Made by a program: the position numbers and the translations under genes. Positions 50,341-60,541 of a DNA stretch of 61,533 nt are shown here, piece by piece. The notes below the pieces were generated by a model. It saw nothing but the letters and a program-made list of their open reading frames with translations, was not told the origin of the DNA and made no database searches. The stretch's first letter is position 1; every line of letters begins with the position of its first letter. This stretch comes from an uncultured Varibaculum sp. (GTDB taxonomy: Bacteria; Actinomycetota; Actinomycetes; Actinomycetales; Actinomycetaceae): contig NZ_CABTZZ010000012.1 in assembly GCF_902489465.1 (NCBI RefSeq), positions 1-61,533 of the forward strand, given 5' to 3'.

Positions 50341-53300
50341 CTAGTCCTCGAGTTCTTCGCGTTGGTAGCGGCGGATCAGGACTAATCCGACTCCCGCAAC
50401 CATTGCTAGAACACCGGTCATTGCCATGATTCCGGTGGTGGAACCGGTCTTAGCTAAGACCGTGCTCACCACTCCCCGGAACCCGGAGGGGGTTCTCGGA
50501 GTCGGTCCGGGAGGCGTGGTGCCCGGAGTGTTCGGAGTCTTGGGGGTTTCCGGAGTTTCCGGAGGCGTACCCGGTGTCGGGTTCTCGACGCTTAGGGTCT
50601 GAGCAGCATCATTAATGTCATGGTGCTGCGCTACCTTTTCAGCGCCAGGGCTAGGCTCTCCGTCTTTAATATCCGCAGTCTTGTACAGATCTTCGAATAC
50701 TACGTATTGCTTATTAGCCTGAATAGCTTCACCTTTAACCTTGAAGTAGACTTTCGCCTCTCCTGCAGTTTCGCCTTCCTTGACGGAGAAGGATCCGCGT
50801 TCAGCTGTAGCAGCCACTTGCAGCTTGCCGTCCTTGTCCAGGTAGGTTAGTGGAACGCTGCTGGATTTATCCATCAGGGTTCCGGTGATGGTGTATTCAC
50901 CAGGCTCCAGGTTCTTCCACTTGACCGTATCTACGATCACCGCATCTTGACCTGGGGTCAATACCGGTTTACCAAGGTTCGGATCCTTGGTTCCGTCGTT
51001 GTAGGTGGTACCGTTTTGGGCAACCGTGGCGATCTCCGGAGTCTTTTCTTCCGGTGAGGCCGGCGGAGGTGTTACCTGAACCGTCTGGTCGGCATCCTCG
51101 AGGTTAGAGTGATCCACTACCGGAGTAGCTTTACCCACTACCTTGCCATCTTTAACATCGGAGGCTTTGTATACCTGCTCGAATACTACCCAACTGGCCT
51201 TGGTCGAGATCTTGTCTCCCGGCACTGTGAATAGTGCGTAGATGGTTCCGGTCTTTTCGCCTTTCTTGACCTCGAAGTCAACCGCCGGGGTGTTGGCCCC
51301 TACGACAGGCTTACCGGTCAGCTTGTCCATCAAGGTACCGATCATGGTGTACTTGCCCGGTTTCAGGTTCTTCCAGGTAGCAACATCTTGTACCTGAGCG
51401 TTCTCGCCCTTCTTAAGGTTGAGGACTTTGTCCTGATCGGCGTTGTCGCGAGCAATGGTTCCTAGTTCAGGGAAGTCCTTGCTGTAGGTATTCTTAATGG
51501 TTACCTGAATCTCGGGAACCACTTTGGTATCTACATCGGGCACCGTGAACTGAGCGGTTTGCTTGCCAATCTTCGAAACCGTCATGGCCGGATCCGAGGA
51601 GCTGAAGCTGATCGTATCGGGGAGAATCCCGTCGGGGTTCGCCTCATCGGTCAGCATTTCAGTCAAGGTACATACCGTACCCACTTGCAGCTGCTTGTCG
51701 GCAGGCAGTCCGGCGGATACTCCGGCAGGCATATCAAATTCGAATGCTCCTCCGAAGTTCTTGTCACAGCTAATGGTGAACTTGAACTTACGATCCTTAT
51801 CCGGAACCTCACCGTCGAGAACTTTCTCAGTTACCTTGGTGAAGGTAATGGCTGGCGGTCCCTTCGGACTTTCAACCACGCGCACGGTCTGGTTGATAGC
51901 GTTCAGATCCAGTTCGGACACTACCGGCTGAGCGCCTGCAGTGGGACGCCCGGTCTTAGAATCCACATCGCTGGCGCGGTAGATCCGTTCGAAGACTACG
52001 AACTTTGCTCCTACAGTCGAGGTAGCAGTTGCCGGTAGCTGGATCTTGGTAGTCACGCTGCCTGCCTCTTCACCATCGTTAACAGTGAAGGGAACCGCCT
52101 TAGTGGTGGCTCCGACAACTGGATTGCCCTTGGCGTCTACCAGTTCGCTGAGCGCCTGGTAGTTGCCGGTAGGCAGATTCTTCCAGTTAACGGTGTCGGT
52201 TACTACCGCAGCTTTACCTTTTTGGATTTCCTTTTCATTGGCTCCATCGGTGGTGGCAGTGGTGCTTACCGAGGGTGCCTCGGTAACGGTCACGGTTTGC
52301 GCTTCATCACTGGGGTCATTGTGGGAAACCACGGTAGAGGTGTTCGGCTTTGGATTTCCACCTTCAGTATCTTCATAGTTGTACAGGTATTCGTACACTA
52401 CGTACTTTCCAGCCTGACTGATGGCTCCCGCCGGCACATTGAACTTCATGGTGGTGCTACCCGCCAAGGAGTTATCCTTGGTGATTTCCACTACCACTGG
52501 TTCATTGGTAACTCCCGCTACCGGAGCAGCGTTGTTATCCGTAATGTGCATCAGTTTACCGGTCAGCAAGTACTTACCTTCAGGTAGGTTCTTCCAGGTG
52601 ACTTTATCGGTCACGGTGGTAGCGATTCCTGCCTGCACGGTTGAGGTACCGTTATCGGTTACCGCGTTGGTCTGCAGTTCCGGCTTGCCAATCTTGTTGT
52701 AGGTGTTGGTCACGTTCACCAGCACTTCGGGCACCTCGTCGGTGGCCGCCGGTACGGTGAAGTGTGCCGATCCTGCTGTGGAGTCTTGCTGCACGCTGAA
52801 ACCGTTGGTTCCGCTGGTCAGTGAGACTGACGGTGTTACCTGCTGCTCGAGTGCGGCATTGAGATCCTCGTGAATCGAGCACACGTAGCCGGACCGCAAA
52901 TCAGTTACTTCGGTTGCCTTGTCCGGACGTACCAACAGGGTCTTATCGCCTGCAGGCTGGCCATCCTTATCCAGGCAACTCAAGGTGAAGTAGTAGGCGC
53001 GGTTATTGGATACCTCCATACCCGAGGCCACTACCTTCTTCATAACCTTTACTTTGGCAGCCGGCGGAGTTGGAGGCGTAATCGCCTCCACCGTCTGGTC
53101 TGCGTCGGTGATTACGGCGTGTTCTACAACCGGCTTGGCGTCATTGTTCGGGGTTACTCCGGTTACATCACCTGCACGGTAGATGTATTCGTAAACCACG
53201 TAGTGGCTACCAGCCTTCAGGGAATCACCGCTGACGGTAAAGGTGTTATCCAGCGTCCCGTTCTTCTCGCCCTCTTTCACCGTGAATGGTGCCGGGGTTG

Positions 53301-56300
53301 AAGTGTAGGAAGTTACCGCTTTACCGGTGTCTTTGTCCATCAGCTTACCGATGAGCACGTAGTCGCCAGGCAGCAGGTTCGCCCAGGATACCTCGTCCAC
53401 GATCTTGGCGGAGGTTCCAGCATAAATCTGGTTGGCCTGCTTGGTTTGGCCATACATACCCTTGGTGCCGTTGGCATCTTTAGCGGAGGTCGCCACGGTG
53501 GGCTTCTCCGGTGCCGGGTAGGTGTTGGTCGCAGTGAACACTACATTTACTTCGGTCAGCTCTTCTGCCGGCATCTTGAAGGAGGCCGAGTTTTCGGAGC
53601 TGATCAGACCGATCTTGTCGGAGTCCGCGCTGAAGGATACCTGGGAGGGGGCAATGCCCGCTACCTTGGCAGCCTCGCGATCCTCAGTAAGGGTGCAGTT
53701 GGCTCCCTTGACGTAGGGCAGCGAGATCTTGGATCCGGCAGTAACCTTGTAGGTCTGCTGCTTGGCAGGGTTGGAGCACTTCAAAGTGAAGGTGAACTCC
53801 TTGGTGGAGGGAACCTCTAGTCCTTCGCTCTTCACAACTTTCTGCAAAGTTAGTGTCGGAGTTACCGGGCTTTGAGGTTCTTCACCGATGGTTACCGTTT
53901 GTGCCGAGTCGTTGAGATCCGAGTGTTCCACTACTACGGTCGTTCCGTCCTTAACGTTGCCGTTTTCATCGACATCGCCTTGGCGGTAAATCTTCTCGAA
54001 GGCAACGAACTGCGAGTTCGCTTTCACCTGCTCTGCGGGAACGGTGAACGTCATTTCTTGGATACCTTTCAGCTCGCCGCTGCTCACGGTGAACTTCACG
54101 ATTTCCGCATTTACGTTCGGTACCGGCTGTTTGGTGCCTTTGTCCATCAGGGTACCAACCAGCACGTAGTTTCCGGCAGGCAGTTTCGACCAAGTTACGC
54201 GGTCAAGTACTTTGGCCGGGGTCTTAGCGTCGAATACCTTGGTACCCGTCGAGCTTTGAGCGGTGGTTGCAGCCCGCGGCCCTTCGTTTACCGTCTGATT
54301 TTCATCATTCGGGTCTTCGTGCTTGGTGACTACGGTCTCGTCACCGGGGGTGTTAGGTTCGCCCGGATGGAGGTATTCGAATGCCACCAGTTTCGCGTTC
54401 TGACGGATCTGCCCCACGGTGACCTGGAAGGTCATCTTGGTTTCACCGGACTGGAGGGTTCCAGCCTCGCCAGGAACGGTGAATGCCTTGGAGGTGGAGC
54501 TGACCCCGATCGGGTTTCCGGATCCGTCAACCAGTTTCCCGGTCAAGTGGTAGGTCTTACCAGCTTCTAGGTTCCGGTATTTCACGGTGTCAACCAGGGT
54601 TACCAGATCGCTATCGGCTTTACCGGTGGTATCGATCTGCTTGTTTCCACCTTCATCAGTAAGTACGGTGGCGATCCAGGGATTGACCTGCTTGGTCTGG
54701 TTTTCGTCCTTGGGATCTTCGTGCTTAGTGACCGGTTCAAATCCGCCTTCGACCTGCAGGTCTAGCTTTTCGAACGCTACTAGCGTCGAGTACTTGGCTA
54801 CATCTTCCTGGGTCAGCTTGAACGGCAGTTCCACTACTCCACTTGGGGTGGTAATGGTAACTTCCTTTTCGGCTTTGATTCCGGTGCGGGTGGCATCGGT
54901 CTTATCCGCGTTAGGTACTACCAGTTCACCGGAGAACTTGTAGGTCTTGCCGACCTCCAGGTTCCAGTAGCTGATCTTATCGGTCAGGGTGTAGGTGTGA
55001 TCCGCGTCCTCTACCAGGTCGATATTGCCATCGCGTCCTTCGCCTTTAAGCTCAGTAGCAATCTTCGGCTCATCGGGGGTCTGATATTCGTTAGCGGCCT
55101 GTACGGCTACCGGGGTCTTCGCATCTGAACCGATGGTTACAGTGGCGCTGGTTCCAGCGGCCGGACCTACGCCTTTGCCTTTACCGTCAACTGTCCAGCT
55201 TACGGTCTGGGCATTGGTACCTTTAGGTAGCACTTGCTGCTCAGTTACGGTACAAACGGTACCTGCGCGGAACTGTGCGGGAGCCACTACCGGCTCGCCG
55301 CCCGGCTTCACGTTGGGGATATTACCGTGAGTGCCATCGGAGCAGTCATAGGTGAAGTTGTAGCTGGCGGGTAGATCCTTTACCTTATCAGCGCTTTCAC
55401 CGGCTACTTTCACCGAAGTCTTCTGCACGGAGAAGGTACCCTTTTGTTCGATCGCCTTGTAGGCGTTGGTGGCTTTCACTACCACGTTCGCCTGCTTACC
55501 ATTTTCTTTCCACTGTGCTTCAGTCATCGCTTTGTTGATGGTGAAGGTGTTAGCGGACGCGGTAGAGGAATCATCCTGGGTGCCGTTCCAGCTAATCGAG
55601 TGCTTCACTTTGGCAGTAGACAGTTCGTCTACCGGAATGAAGTTACCCTTGCTGTCAATAGCGCCGAGTTCTTCCACCTTGATTTGGCTGTTAACCGGTA
55701 TTCCCCAATGCGAGTAGGATCCACCAGCGGTAATGGTTTTCTCTACTTCGTGGGTGTTGGTGCCGTCCATGTAGGTCAGCTTGAACTTGTAGGACTGGAT
55801 ATCCAGAGCCTGGTCAGCGCTGCCTTGAACTTCTTTCTTCAGGGTGAACCCACCGAGCTGCTGGCTGTACTGGTTGGTAGCCAAGATCTTGGCTTTAGCT
55901 GCAGCTTTGTTCAGCTTAATGGTGAGTTCTAGTTTCCCGTCGGTTCCGGTTACTTCCGCACCGTTGGTGGCACTTGCCCGTAGCTCAGAACCTACATAGT
56001 CAGCGTTTGCACTGGACTTGGGGGTTTCTTCCCATACTTTACATACGGTGTTTACGGGCAGGTTGTTCAGCTGCGGGTTGGCAGGGTCAGCGCTGGTGAA
56101 GGTTTCACCATGCTTGAGCTTGAAGCTGCCTTTAACCGCGTTCGCATTGCCAGGAATCTCGCAGGAGTATCCGAAGTCGAAGGCTACGTCTTTGAGGACG
56201 GTTTCGGGAGAAACTACTCCGGAGACGAGCTTCTCTACTTCGAAGCCCCCAACTTTCTGGTTTACGTATTTGTTTTCTACGTTGATGGTAGCTTTTTGGT

Positions 56301-59300
56301 TTTCACCGGCTTTGATCGGGTTGGATAGTGCCGCGTTGTGCAGAACTTGTCCCCCGATAGTTACCTGCTGCGGGGCGTTACCGTTAAACGTGGTGGTCAA
56401 AGTGGTGTTCGGTACGTTGATACCGGTGGTATCTTCGTAGACTGCACACTGGGAACCTACTGGAATACCAGTGATGGTTGCACTTCCACCTTTGTTTACG
56501 CTAATGGAGGTTAGCGGCTTGGTTACACTTTCGGCTTTCTGGCCGGTGGCACAAATGTATTTCATTTCGAATGTGCCCGGAATGGTGCCTGCACCGGCGG
56601 TTCCGTCTACTACCTGCTTGGAGATTTCCAGTTGCCCGGTCTTCTCGGTGTAGGTGTTGGTGGCAACTAGGGCAACCTGGCTGGCAGCTTCTGCCTTAAA
56701 GGTTGCTACTCCGTCGGCCACACTTTGGGCACCTTGCCATTGCAGTTTCCGATCCAGGTTCTCCGGGGTCGCACTATTTTCCTTGATCTGGCAGGTTACG
56801 CCGGGCTTTACTTTGATGGCCGCGGAGGTTTCTCCTGCTTTCAAGCTAGGTAGGGCGTTCCAGGAAGCGTCGCCGTCACACTTGTAGGAGAAGTCGAAGG
56901 AGTTAGGCACACTGAAGTGGGTTACTCCGGCTCCTTCTACGTTCTTGCGAACGGTGAATTTTGCTTCTTTCGGCGTGTAAGTGTTGGTGGCAGTCACCAC
57001 TACGGTCTTAGCGTTGTCCTCGGTGAGGTTGAACTTCGCTACGGTACCGTCACTGTTGGTTTCAGTGCCAGTGAATTTCACTTTTACCGTGTTCAGGGTG
57101 TCGGTTACTGCTTTTTCACTGACCTGGCAGCTCATGCCGCTGGTTAGTGCTTTGTTGGAGACGGTGGTCTCGCCTTGGGTTTCGCCTTTGCGCACCAACA
57201 CGGTGGCGGTGGTCTTAAACCCGTCACAGCTTACATCGAAGTCGAATACCCGATCGCTATCGGTGTTGCCCCCGACGGTCTTTTTCACGATCTTGAACTC
57301 GGCGGGTACCGGATTCTTGGGGGTTACGGTGATGGTTTGGGAGCCATCGGTGATTTCTTCGTGTTTCGCGTAGGGTTCACCGCTGGGTTCAGTGCTTTGC
57401 TCACCTTGGTAGATGCGCTCGAACACCACATACTTGCCATCGGCCTTTACTTTGGAACCAGGAACTGTCAGCTCTACCAGGGCGGAGCCATTTTCGGAAC
57501 CATTGGTAAATACTTGACGTCCGCTAGCAATAATGTCTTTCGGATTGTCTTTGTTTACCAGGGTGGCGAAGGCAGTGTAGGTGCCGGGTTTGAGGTCTTT
57601 GTAAGTGATCTGGTCTTTGACTTTGAAGTCTTTACCATCGGCCTCAACCGCACTGATTAGCGAGTTTCCGTCGTCGCGTACCCATGCTTTGGTCTCAATG
57701 GTGGGCAGCTTGTGCTGCTTCGGGTTCACCGAGACGGTTTGTCCCTTATCGTTGGGATCTTCGTGGGATGCCACGAGGATTCCAGCAGTGTTGTCGGCAC
57801 CTTTGAATACTTTTTCGTAAACCACATAGGAGGCGCCGGCCTCGATTTGCTTAGCAGGCAGGGTGAACGTTAGTTCCTGGATGCCCTTTAGCTCTCCCGC
57901 GTTTACCGTGAAGTTCTTGGAGGCATTGGTGCCTGGTACGCGCACTACCTGGTCGCCTACCTTCTTCATTAGCTGTCCGCTAAGGGTGTAGGTTCCAGGG
58001 TTCAGCTTATGCCAGGTTACCGTGTCTTTAATGAGAACATCGCTACCTTCTTCAGGTACCGCTACTTTACCTTCATCGGTGGAGTCACCTTGTGCTTTAG
58101 CACTGGTACCGACGCGTGGTTTCTCGGTTACGGTCTGGTTTTCATCCGTCTTATCTTTGTGCTCGGTAACTTTGGTTCCACTTTCTGGATTGGTGCCCTG
58201 GTAGAGGGTCTCAAAGGCTACCAGTTTCGCGTTTTCACGAATTTTTGCTACCGGCACTTGGAACGCAATTTTAGCGGTTCCCGAGTAGTAGCCACTGCCA
58301 TTGTCAGTAGCACCAGAAGCTTTGGGGTCAAAGGGATCGCTGACACCGGTTACTCCAACGCTATTGCCGTCACCGTCTACCAGTTCACCTTTGATGACGT
58401 AGTTTTGTCCGCCCTTAAGATTCTTAAAGGCTACCTTGTCGATAAGGGTTACGGTGTCGGTATCGGCTTTGCCGGCGGTATCGATTACCTTGGCTCCATC
58501 GCTGCCTTCCAAAGTGGTGCCGATGCTAGGCTCCGGAGCCACCGGGCAGGTAGAGGTGAATTCGAAGGAGCTGGAAGCAGAACCGGAAACCGCTACTGCA
58601 TATTTGCCGAGGTTCACCTGGGACTGGAACTGAACGTATTTCCCTGTAGTCTTGGGGTTCTTGAAGATATAAGTCCGAGTGATCTCAATACTGCCTTTGA
58701 AGGACGCATTGATATTAGCTTTCTGGACAGCTCCGGAACAAGCGGCAGCGTTATCAAATTTAACGCCCACTAGAATTCCGCCCGGCGAAGCAGCCTTGGC
58801 GATTGAAGTATCGGCGGGCAATACTAAGTTATCCGAGCCGCTGATCTGCAGGCTACCTTTAGCCTCTTGTAACAGAGCAATGGCCTCCGAGCTACCGATC
58901 AGGTTTACCCGGAAGTGAGTGTCATCGGCGCGGGTAACGCTGAGCTTAATCGATTCCAGTAGCTGCTTATTATTTTGGTAAGCAGCTTCATCCTTGGCGA
59001 TGCTGGCCGCAGTTTCCGCTTTCCATTTGGCCAACGCTTCTTTATAGGCCTGTTCATCAGCGATTTGCTGATCTTTAAGTGCCTGATACGCCTGCCACAT
59101 CTTGATTTCGGCATTGGCGATGTTCCGAATATGCGGCAAAACTGCCCGAGCCACATTGGTAACAGTCCAATCGATGGTTCCCTTTCGATAGACAAAAATT
59201 CCGTCTGCGGCAGAATTCTTCTCAATGGCCCAAACTAGAGCCTGGGCGGCGCCATTTTTCTGGTACGAATCTAACTGGTTGAACAGATCCAAGGCAGCTT

Positions 59301-60060
59301 TATGTTCTTCGATCAGTAATTTGTTCTGCTCGTAAAAATCTTTTCCGGCTGGGTAACTAGTGTCAACATCCATCAGACGACGATCCCCGCCGTTGTAGAT
59401 GTACGCCAAAGCCTTTAGTTCTCGTTGAATCTGAGGGTCGGAGACCATACGGCCTGTCGATGATCTGTCAACGGAACCTACCGCGTCGCCAGCATCAATA
59501 GATACTTTCAAACCTTTTTCCGTATGCCCCGGTTTGCTGGGATCTAACCAGGAGGGGTCAATCCCAAAACCAGGCTGTGCGCAGAATGAACTAGTGTAGT
59601 ATTCCGGTGCTTTAGTCAGGACACCCTGTTGATTAACATCTCGATAGACATCTCCGCGGTTTTTTACCATCAGGTAATTCGCATTATGCATCCGAAGCGT
59701 GTTGGGGAGCTCTACCTCCCAATCATTCGACCACCCATTGCTCTGGGCAATCGCATTGTTGTAGGCCGCTTTCTGCTCATCTGAACGCCAGTGAATGCCA
59801 TCCATCCCGAATTGCTGCGGCCAAAATAAAGTTCCCTCGGCAAAAGGCGGATTAGGTATATCCCAGTTTCCGTCCTCTGTCTCCTGGAAATTCATGCCGG
59901 TTTCTACGGCTTTGAAATCTTTTGCTAATTGGGCATTCTCCGTATCGGAGGCCTGGGAGGGGGCTACCAAGGTGGTGATAGTCCACGCCAGGGCTAATGC
60001 AGCAGCTAATCCAGCGACGATCCAACGCCGCAACAACTTAGCAGTTTGACTGTTAATCAT
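50341..60060 (-). CDS. Giant LPxTG-like surface protein with thioester, VaFE/T-Q ester and DUF5979-like repeats
   Basis: A 3239-residue cell-wall protein. A signal peptide (1-38, ending SQAS) precedes a thioester domain with predicted cross-link C160 (SSFCAQ) and Q273 (AAQALVW). About 11 VaFE/T-Q-ester repeats follow, each with a 'V(A/V)(F/Y)E' motif and a closing 'xQT' (for example DENQTV), mixed with about nine repeats resembling DUF5979 (each ending NTY or similar). A Pro/Thr-rich spacer leads to the sorting signal LAKTG, a hydrophobic segment and a basic-acidic tail (RRYQREELED). Thioester domains bind host targets covalently; T-Q ester bonds stiffen the fibre. No sortase gene is in the window. 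A1 ATG is supported by AGGATG. Most of the + strand frames inside are spurious. Confidence 0.95.
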   Translation of the reverse strand: MINSQTAKLLRRWIVAGLAAALALAWTITTLVAPSQASDTENAQLAKDFKAVETGMNFQETEDGNWDIPNPPFAEGTLFWPQQFGMDGIHWRSDEQKAAYNNAIAQSNGWSNDWEVELPNTLRMHNANYLMVKNRGDVYRDVNQQGVLTKAPEYYTSSFCAQPGFGIDPSWLDPSKPGHTEKGLKVSIDAGDAVGSVDRSSTGRMVSDPQIQRELKALAYIYNGGDRRLMDVDTSYPAGKDFYEQNKLLIEEHKAALDLFNQLDSYQKNGAAQALVWAIEKNSAADGIFVYRKGTIDWTVTNVARAVLPHIRNIANAEIKMWQAYQALKDQQIADEQAYKEALAKWKAETAASIAKDEAAYQNNKQLLESIKLSVTRADDTHFRVNLIGSSEAIALLQEAKGSLQISGSDNLVLPADTSIAKAASPGGILVGVKFDNAAACSGAVQKANINASFKGSIEITRTYIFKNPKTTGKYVQFQSQVNLGKYAVAVSGSASSSFEFTSTCPVAPEPSIGTTLEGSDGAKVIDTAGKADTDTVTLIDKVAFKNLKGGQNYVIKGELVDGDGNSVGVTGVSDPFDPKASGATDNGSGYYSGTAKIAFQVPVAKIRENAKLVAFETLYQGTNPESGTKVTEHKDKTDENQTVTEKPRVGTSAKAQGDSTDEGKVAVPEEGSDVLIKDTVTWHKLNPGTYTLSGQLMKKVGDQVVRVPGTNASKNFTVNAGELKGIQELTFTLPAKQIEAGASYVVYEKVFKGADNTAGILVASHEDPNDKGQTVSVNPKQHKLPTIETKAWVRDDGNSLISAVEADGKDFKVKDQITYKDLKPGTYTAFATLVNKDNPKDIIASGRQVFTNGSENGSALVELTVPGSKVKADGKYVVFERIYQGEQSTEPSGEPYAKHEEITDGSQTITVTPKNPVPAEFKIVKKTVGGNTDSDRVFDFDVSCDGFKTTATVLVRKGETQGETTVSNKALTSGMSCQVSEKAVTDTLNTVKVKFTGTETNSDGTVAKFNLTEDNAKTVVVTATNTYTPKEAKFTVRKNVEGAGVTHFSVPNSFDFSYKCDGDASWNALPSLKAGETSAAIKVKPGVTCQIKENSATPENLDRKLQWQGAQSVADGVATFKAEAASQVALVATNTYTEKTGQLEISKQVVDGTAGAGTIPGTFEMKYICATGQKAESVTKPLTSISVNKGGSATITGIPVGSQCAVYEDTTGINVPNTTLTTTFNGNAPQQVTIGGQVLHNAALSNPIKAGENQKATINVENKYVNQKVGGFEVEKLVSGVVSPETVLKDVAFDFGYSCEIPGNANAVKGSFKLKHGETFTSADPANPQLNNLPVNTVCKVWEETPKSSANADYVGSELRASATNGAEVTGTDGKLELTIKLNKAAAKAKILATNQYSQQLGGFTLKKEVQGSADQALDIQSYKFKLTYMDGTNTHEVEKTITAGGSYSHWGIPVNSQIKVEELGAIDSKGNFIPVDELSTAKVKHSISWNGTQDDSSTASANTFTINKAMTEAQWKENGKQANVVVKATNAYKAIEQKGTFSVQKTSVKVAGESADKVKDLPASYNFTYDCSDGTHGNIPNVKPGGEPVVAPAQFRAGTVCTVTEQQVLPKGTNAQTVSWTVDGKGKGVGPAAGTSATVTIGSDAKTPVAVQAANEYQTPDEPKIATELKGEGRDGNIDLVEDADHTYTLTDKISYWNLEVGKTYKFSGELVVPNADKTDATRTGIKAEKEVTITTPSGVVELPFKLTQEDVAKYSTLVAFEKLDLQVEGGFEPVTKHEDPKDENQTKQVNPWIATVLTDEGGNKQIDTTGKADSDLVTLVDTVKYRNLEAGKTYHLTGKLVDGSGNPIGVSSTSKAFTVPGEAGTLQSGETKMTFQVTVGQIRQNAKLVAFEYLHPGEPNTPGDETVVTKHEDPNDENQTVNEGPRAATTAQSSTGTKVFDAKTPAKVLDRVTWSKLPAGNYVLVGTLMDKGTKQPVPNVNAEIVKFTVSSGELKGIQEMTFTVPAEQVKANSQFVAFEKIYRQGDVDENGNVKDGTTVVVEHSDLNDSAQTVTIGEEPQSPVTPTLTLQKVVKSEGLEVPSTKEFTFTLKCSNPAKQQTYKVTAGSKISLPYVKGANCTLTEDREAAKVAGIAPSQVSFSADSDKIGLISSENSASFKMPAEELTEVNVVFTATNTYPAPEKPTVATSAKDANGTKGMYGQTKQANQIYAGTSAKIVDEVSWANLLPGDYVLIGKLMDKDTGKAVTSYTSTPAPFTVKEGEKNGTLDNTFTVSGDSLKAGSHYVVYEYIYRAGDVTGVTPNNDAKPVVEHAVITDADQTVEAITPPTPPAAKVKVMKKVVASGMEVSNNRAYYFTLSCLDKDGQPAGDKTLLVRPDKATEVTDLRSGYVCSIHEDLNAALEQQVTPSVSLTSGTNGFSVQQDSTAGSAHFTVPAATDEVPEVLVNVTNTYNKIGKPELQTNAVTDNGTSTVQAGIATTVTDKVTWKNLPEGKYLLTGKLMHITDNNAAPVAGVTNEPVVVEITKDNSLAGSTTMKFNVPAGAISQAGKYVVYEYLYNYEDTEGGNPKPNTSTVVSHNDPSDEAQTVTVTEAPSVSTTATTDGANEKEIQKGKAAVVTDTVNWKNLPTGNYQALSELVDAKGNPVVGATTKAVPFTVNDGEEAGSVTTKIQLPATATSTVGAKFVVFERIYRASDVDSKTGRPTAGAQPVVSELDLNAINQTVRVVESPKGPPAITFTKVTEKVLDGEVPDKDRKFKFTISCDKNFGGAFEFDMPAGVSAGLPADKQLQVGTVCTLTEMLTDEANPDGILPDTISFSSSDPAMTVSKIGKQTAQFTVPDVDTKVVPEIQVTIKNTYSKDFPELGTIARDNADQDKVLNLKKGENAQVQDVATWKNLKPGKYTMIGTLMDKLTGKPVVGANTPAVDFEVKKGEKTGTIYALFTVPGDKISTKASWVVFEQVYKASDVKDGKVVGKATPVVDHSNLEDADQTVQVTPPPASPEEKTPEIATVAQNGTTYNDGTKDPNLGKPVLTPGQDAVIVDTVKWKNLEPGEYTITGTLMDKSSSVPLTYLDKDGKLQVAATAERGSFSVKEGETAGEAKVYFKVKGEAIQANKQYVVFEDLYKTADIKDGEPSPGAEKVAQHHDINDAAQTLSVENPTPGTPPETPETPKTPNTPGTTPPGPTPRTPSGFRGVVSTVLAKTGSTTGIMAMTGVLAMVAGVGLVLIRRYQREELED

Positions 60061-60541
60061 TATTCATCCTGTGTCTACTAGAAGGAGGGATCGACATCTC
60101 CACCAACAGATCCTGACGAGGCGTTCGCCTGGGTTATGTCACGCCCAAACGCCCCGCCTGGAGGGACCTGGCCTGTTGTCAATGCCGACAGGAACACTAT
60201 TAACTTGTCTAGGTGTAGTTAATTTATTTTAATACACTTACCATCTTACAAGATTTTCATAGAGCAACGCAAGAGAGTTATAGAGATAAACCGCGGGTAC
60301 GGGGCAATTCACGGAAGCTAGCGCACTTTCAACTGGGAATTTAGCTGCATTTCCCAGCTGGAGCTACCATAAAAAGTGCACAGAGTCACAGGACAAAAGG
60401 CCTGCATCAATTGCGAATTAACATTAAAAACCCATTAAGCGATTTATGGTTTCCGAACTGGGCAATCCTTGATTATGAGACTAACTTTAGTGAACGGCCT
60501 AAACCGGAGCCAGCAATACTTAGTAGCCTCAAGGAAAAGCG
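60061..60541. promoter_or_regulatory. Upstream region of the surface-protein gene
   Basis: A 481 bp gap on the surface-protein promoter side. It contains an AT-rich near-perfect inverted repeat GTGTAGTTAA/TTAATACAC (60213-60237) and a nested pair of stems: GCACTTT (60323-60329) with AAAGTGC (60373-60379), enclosing CTGGGAA (60333-60339) with TTCCCAG (60351-60357). A GC-rich partial hairpin (about 60120-60153) lies in the probable 5' UTR. No gene is seen. The promoter itself was not located with confidence. Confidence 0.5.

Noticed and set aside
50341..60060. Many plus-strand open frames inside the surface-protein gene
   Set aside because: They follow from the repeat composition of the giant minus-strand gene; none has a ribosome site or a recognisable product.
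60120..60153. Possible riboswitch in the surface-protein leader
   Set aside because: The GC-rich hairpin with an internal CGCC bulge does not match a class I recognise, and adhesin genes are not usual riboswitch targets.
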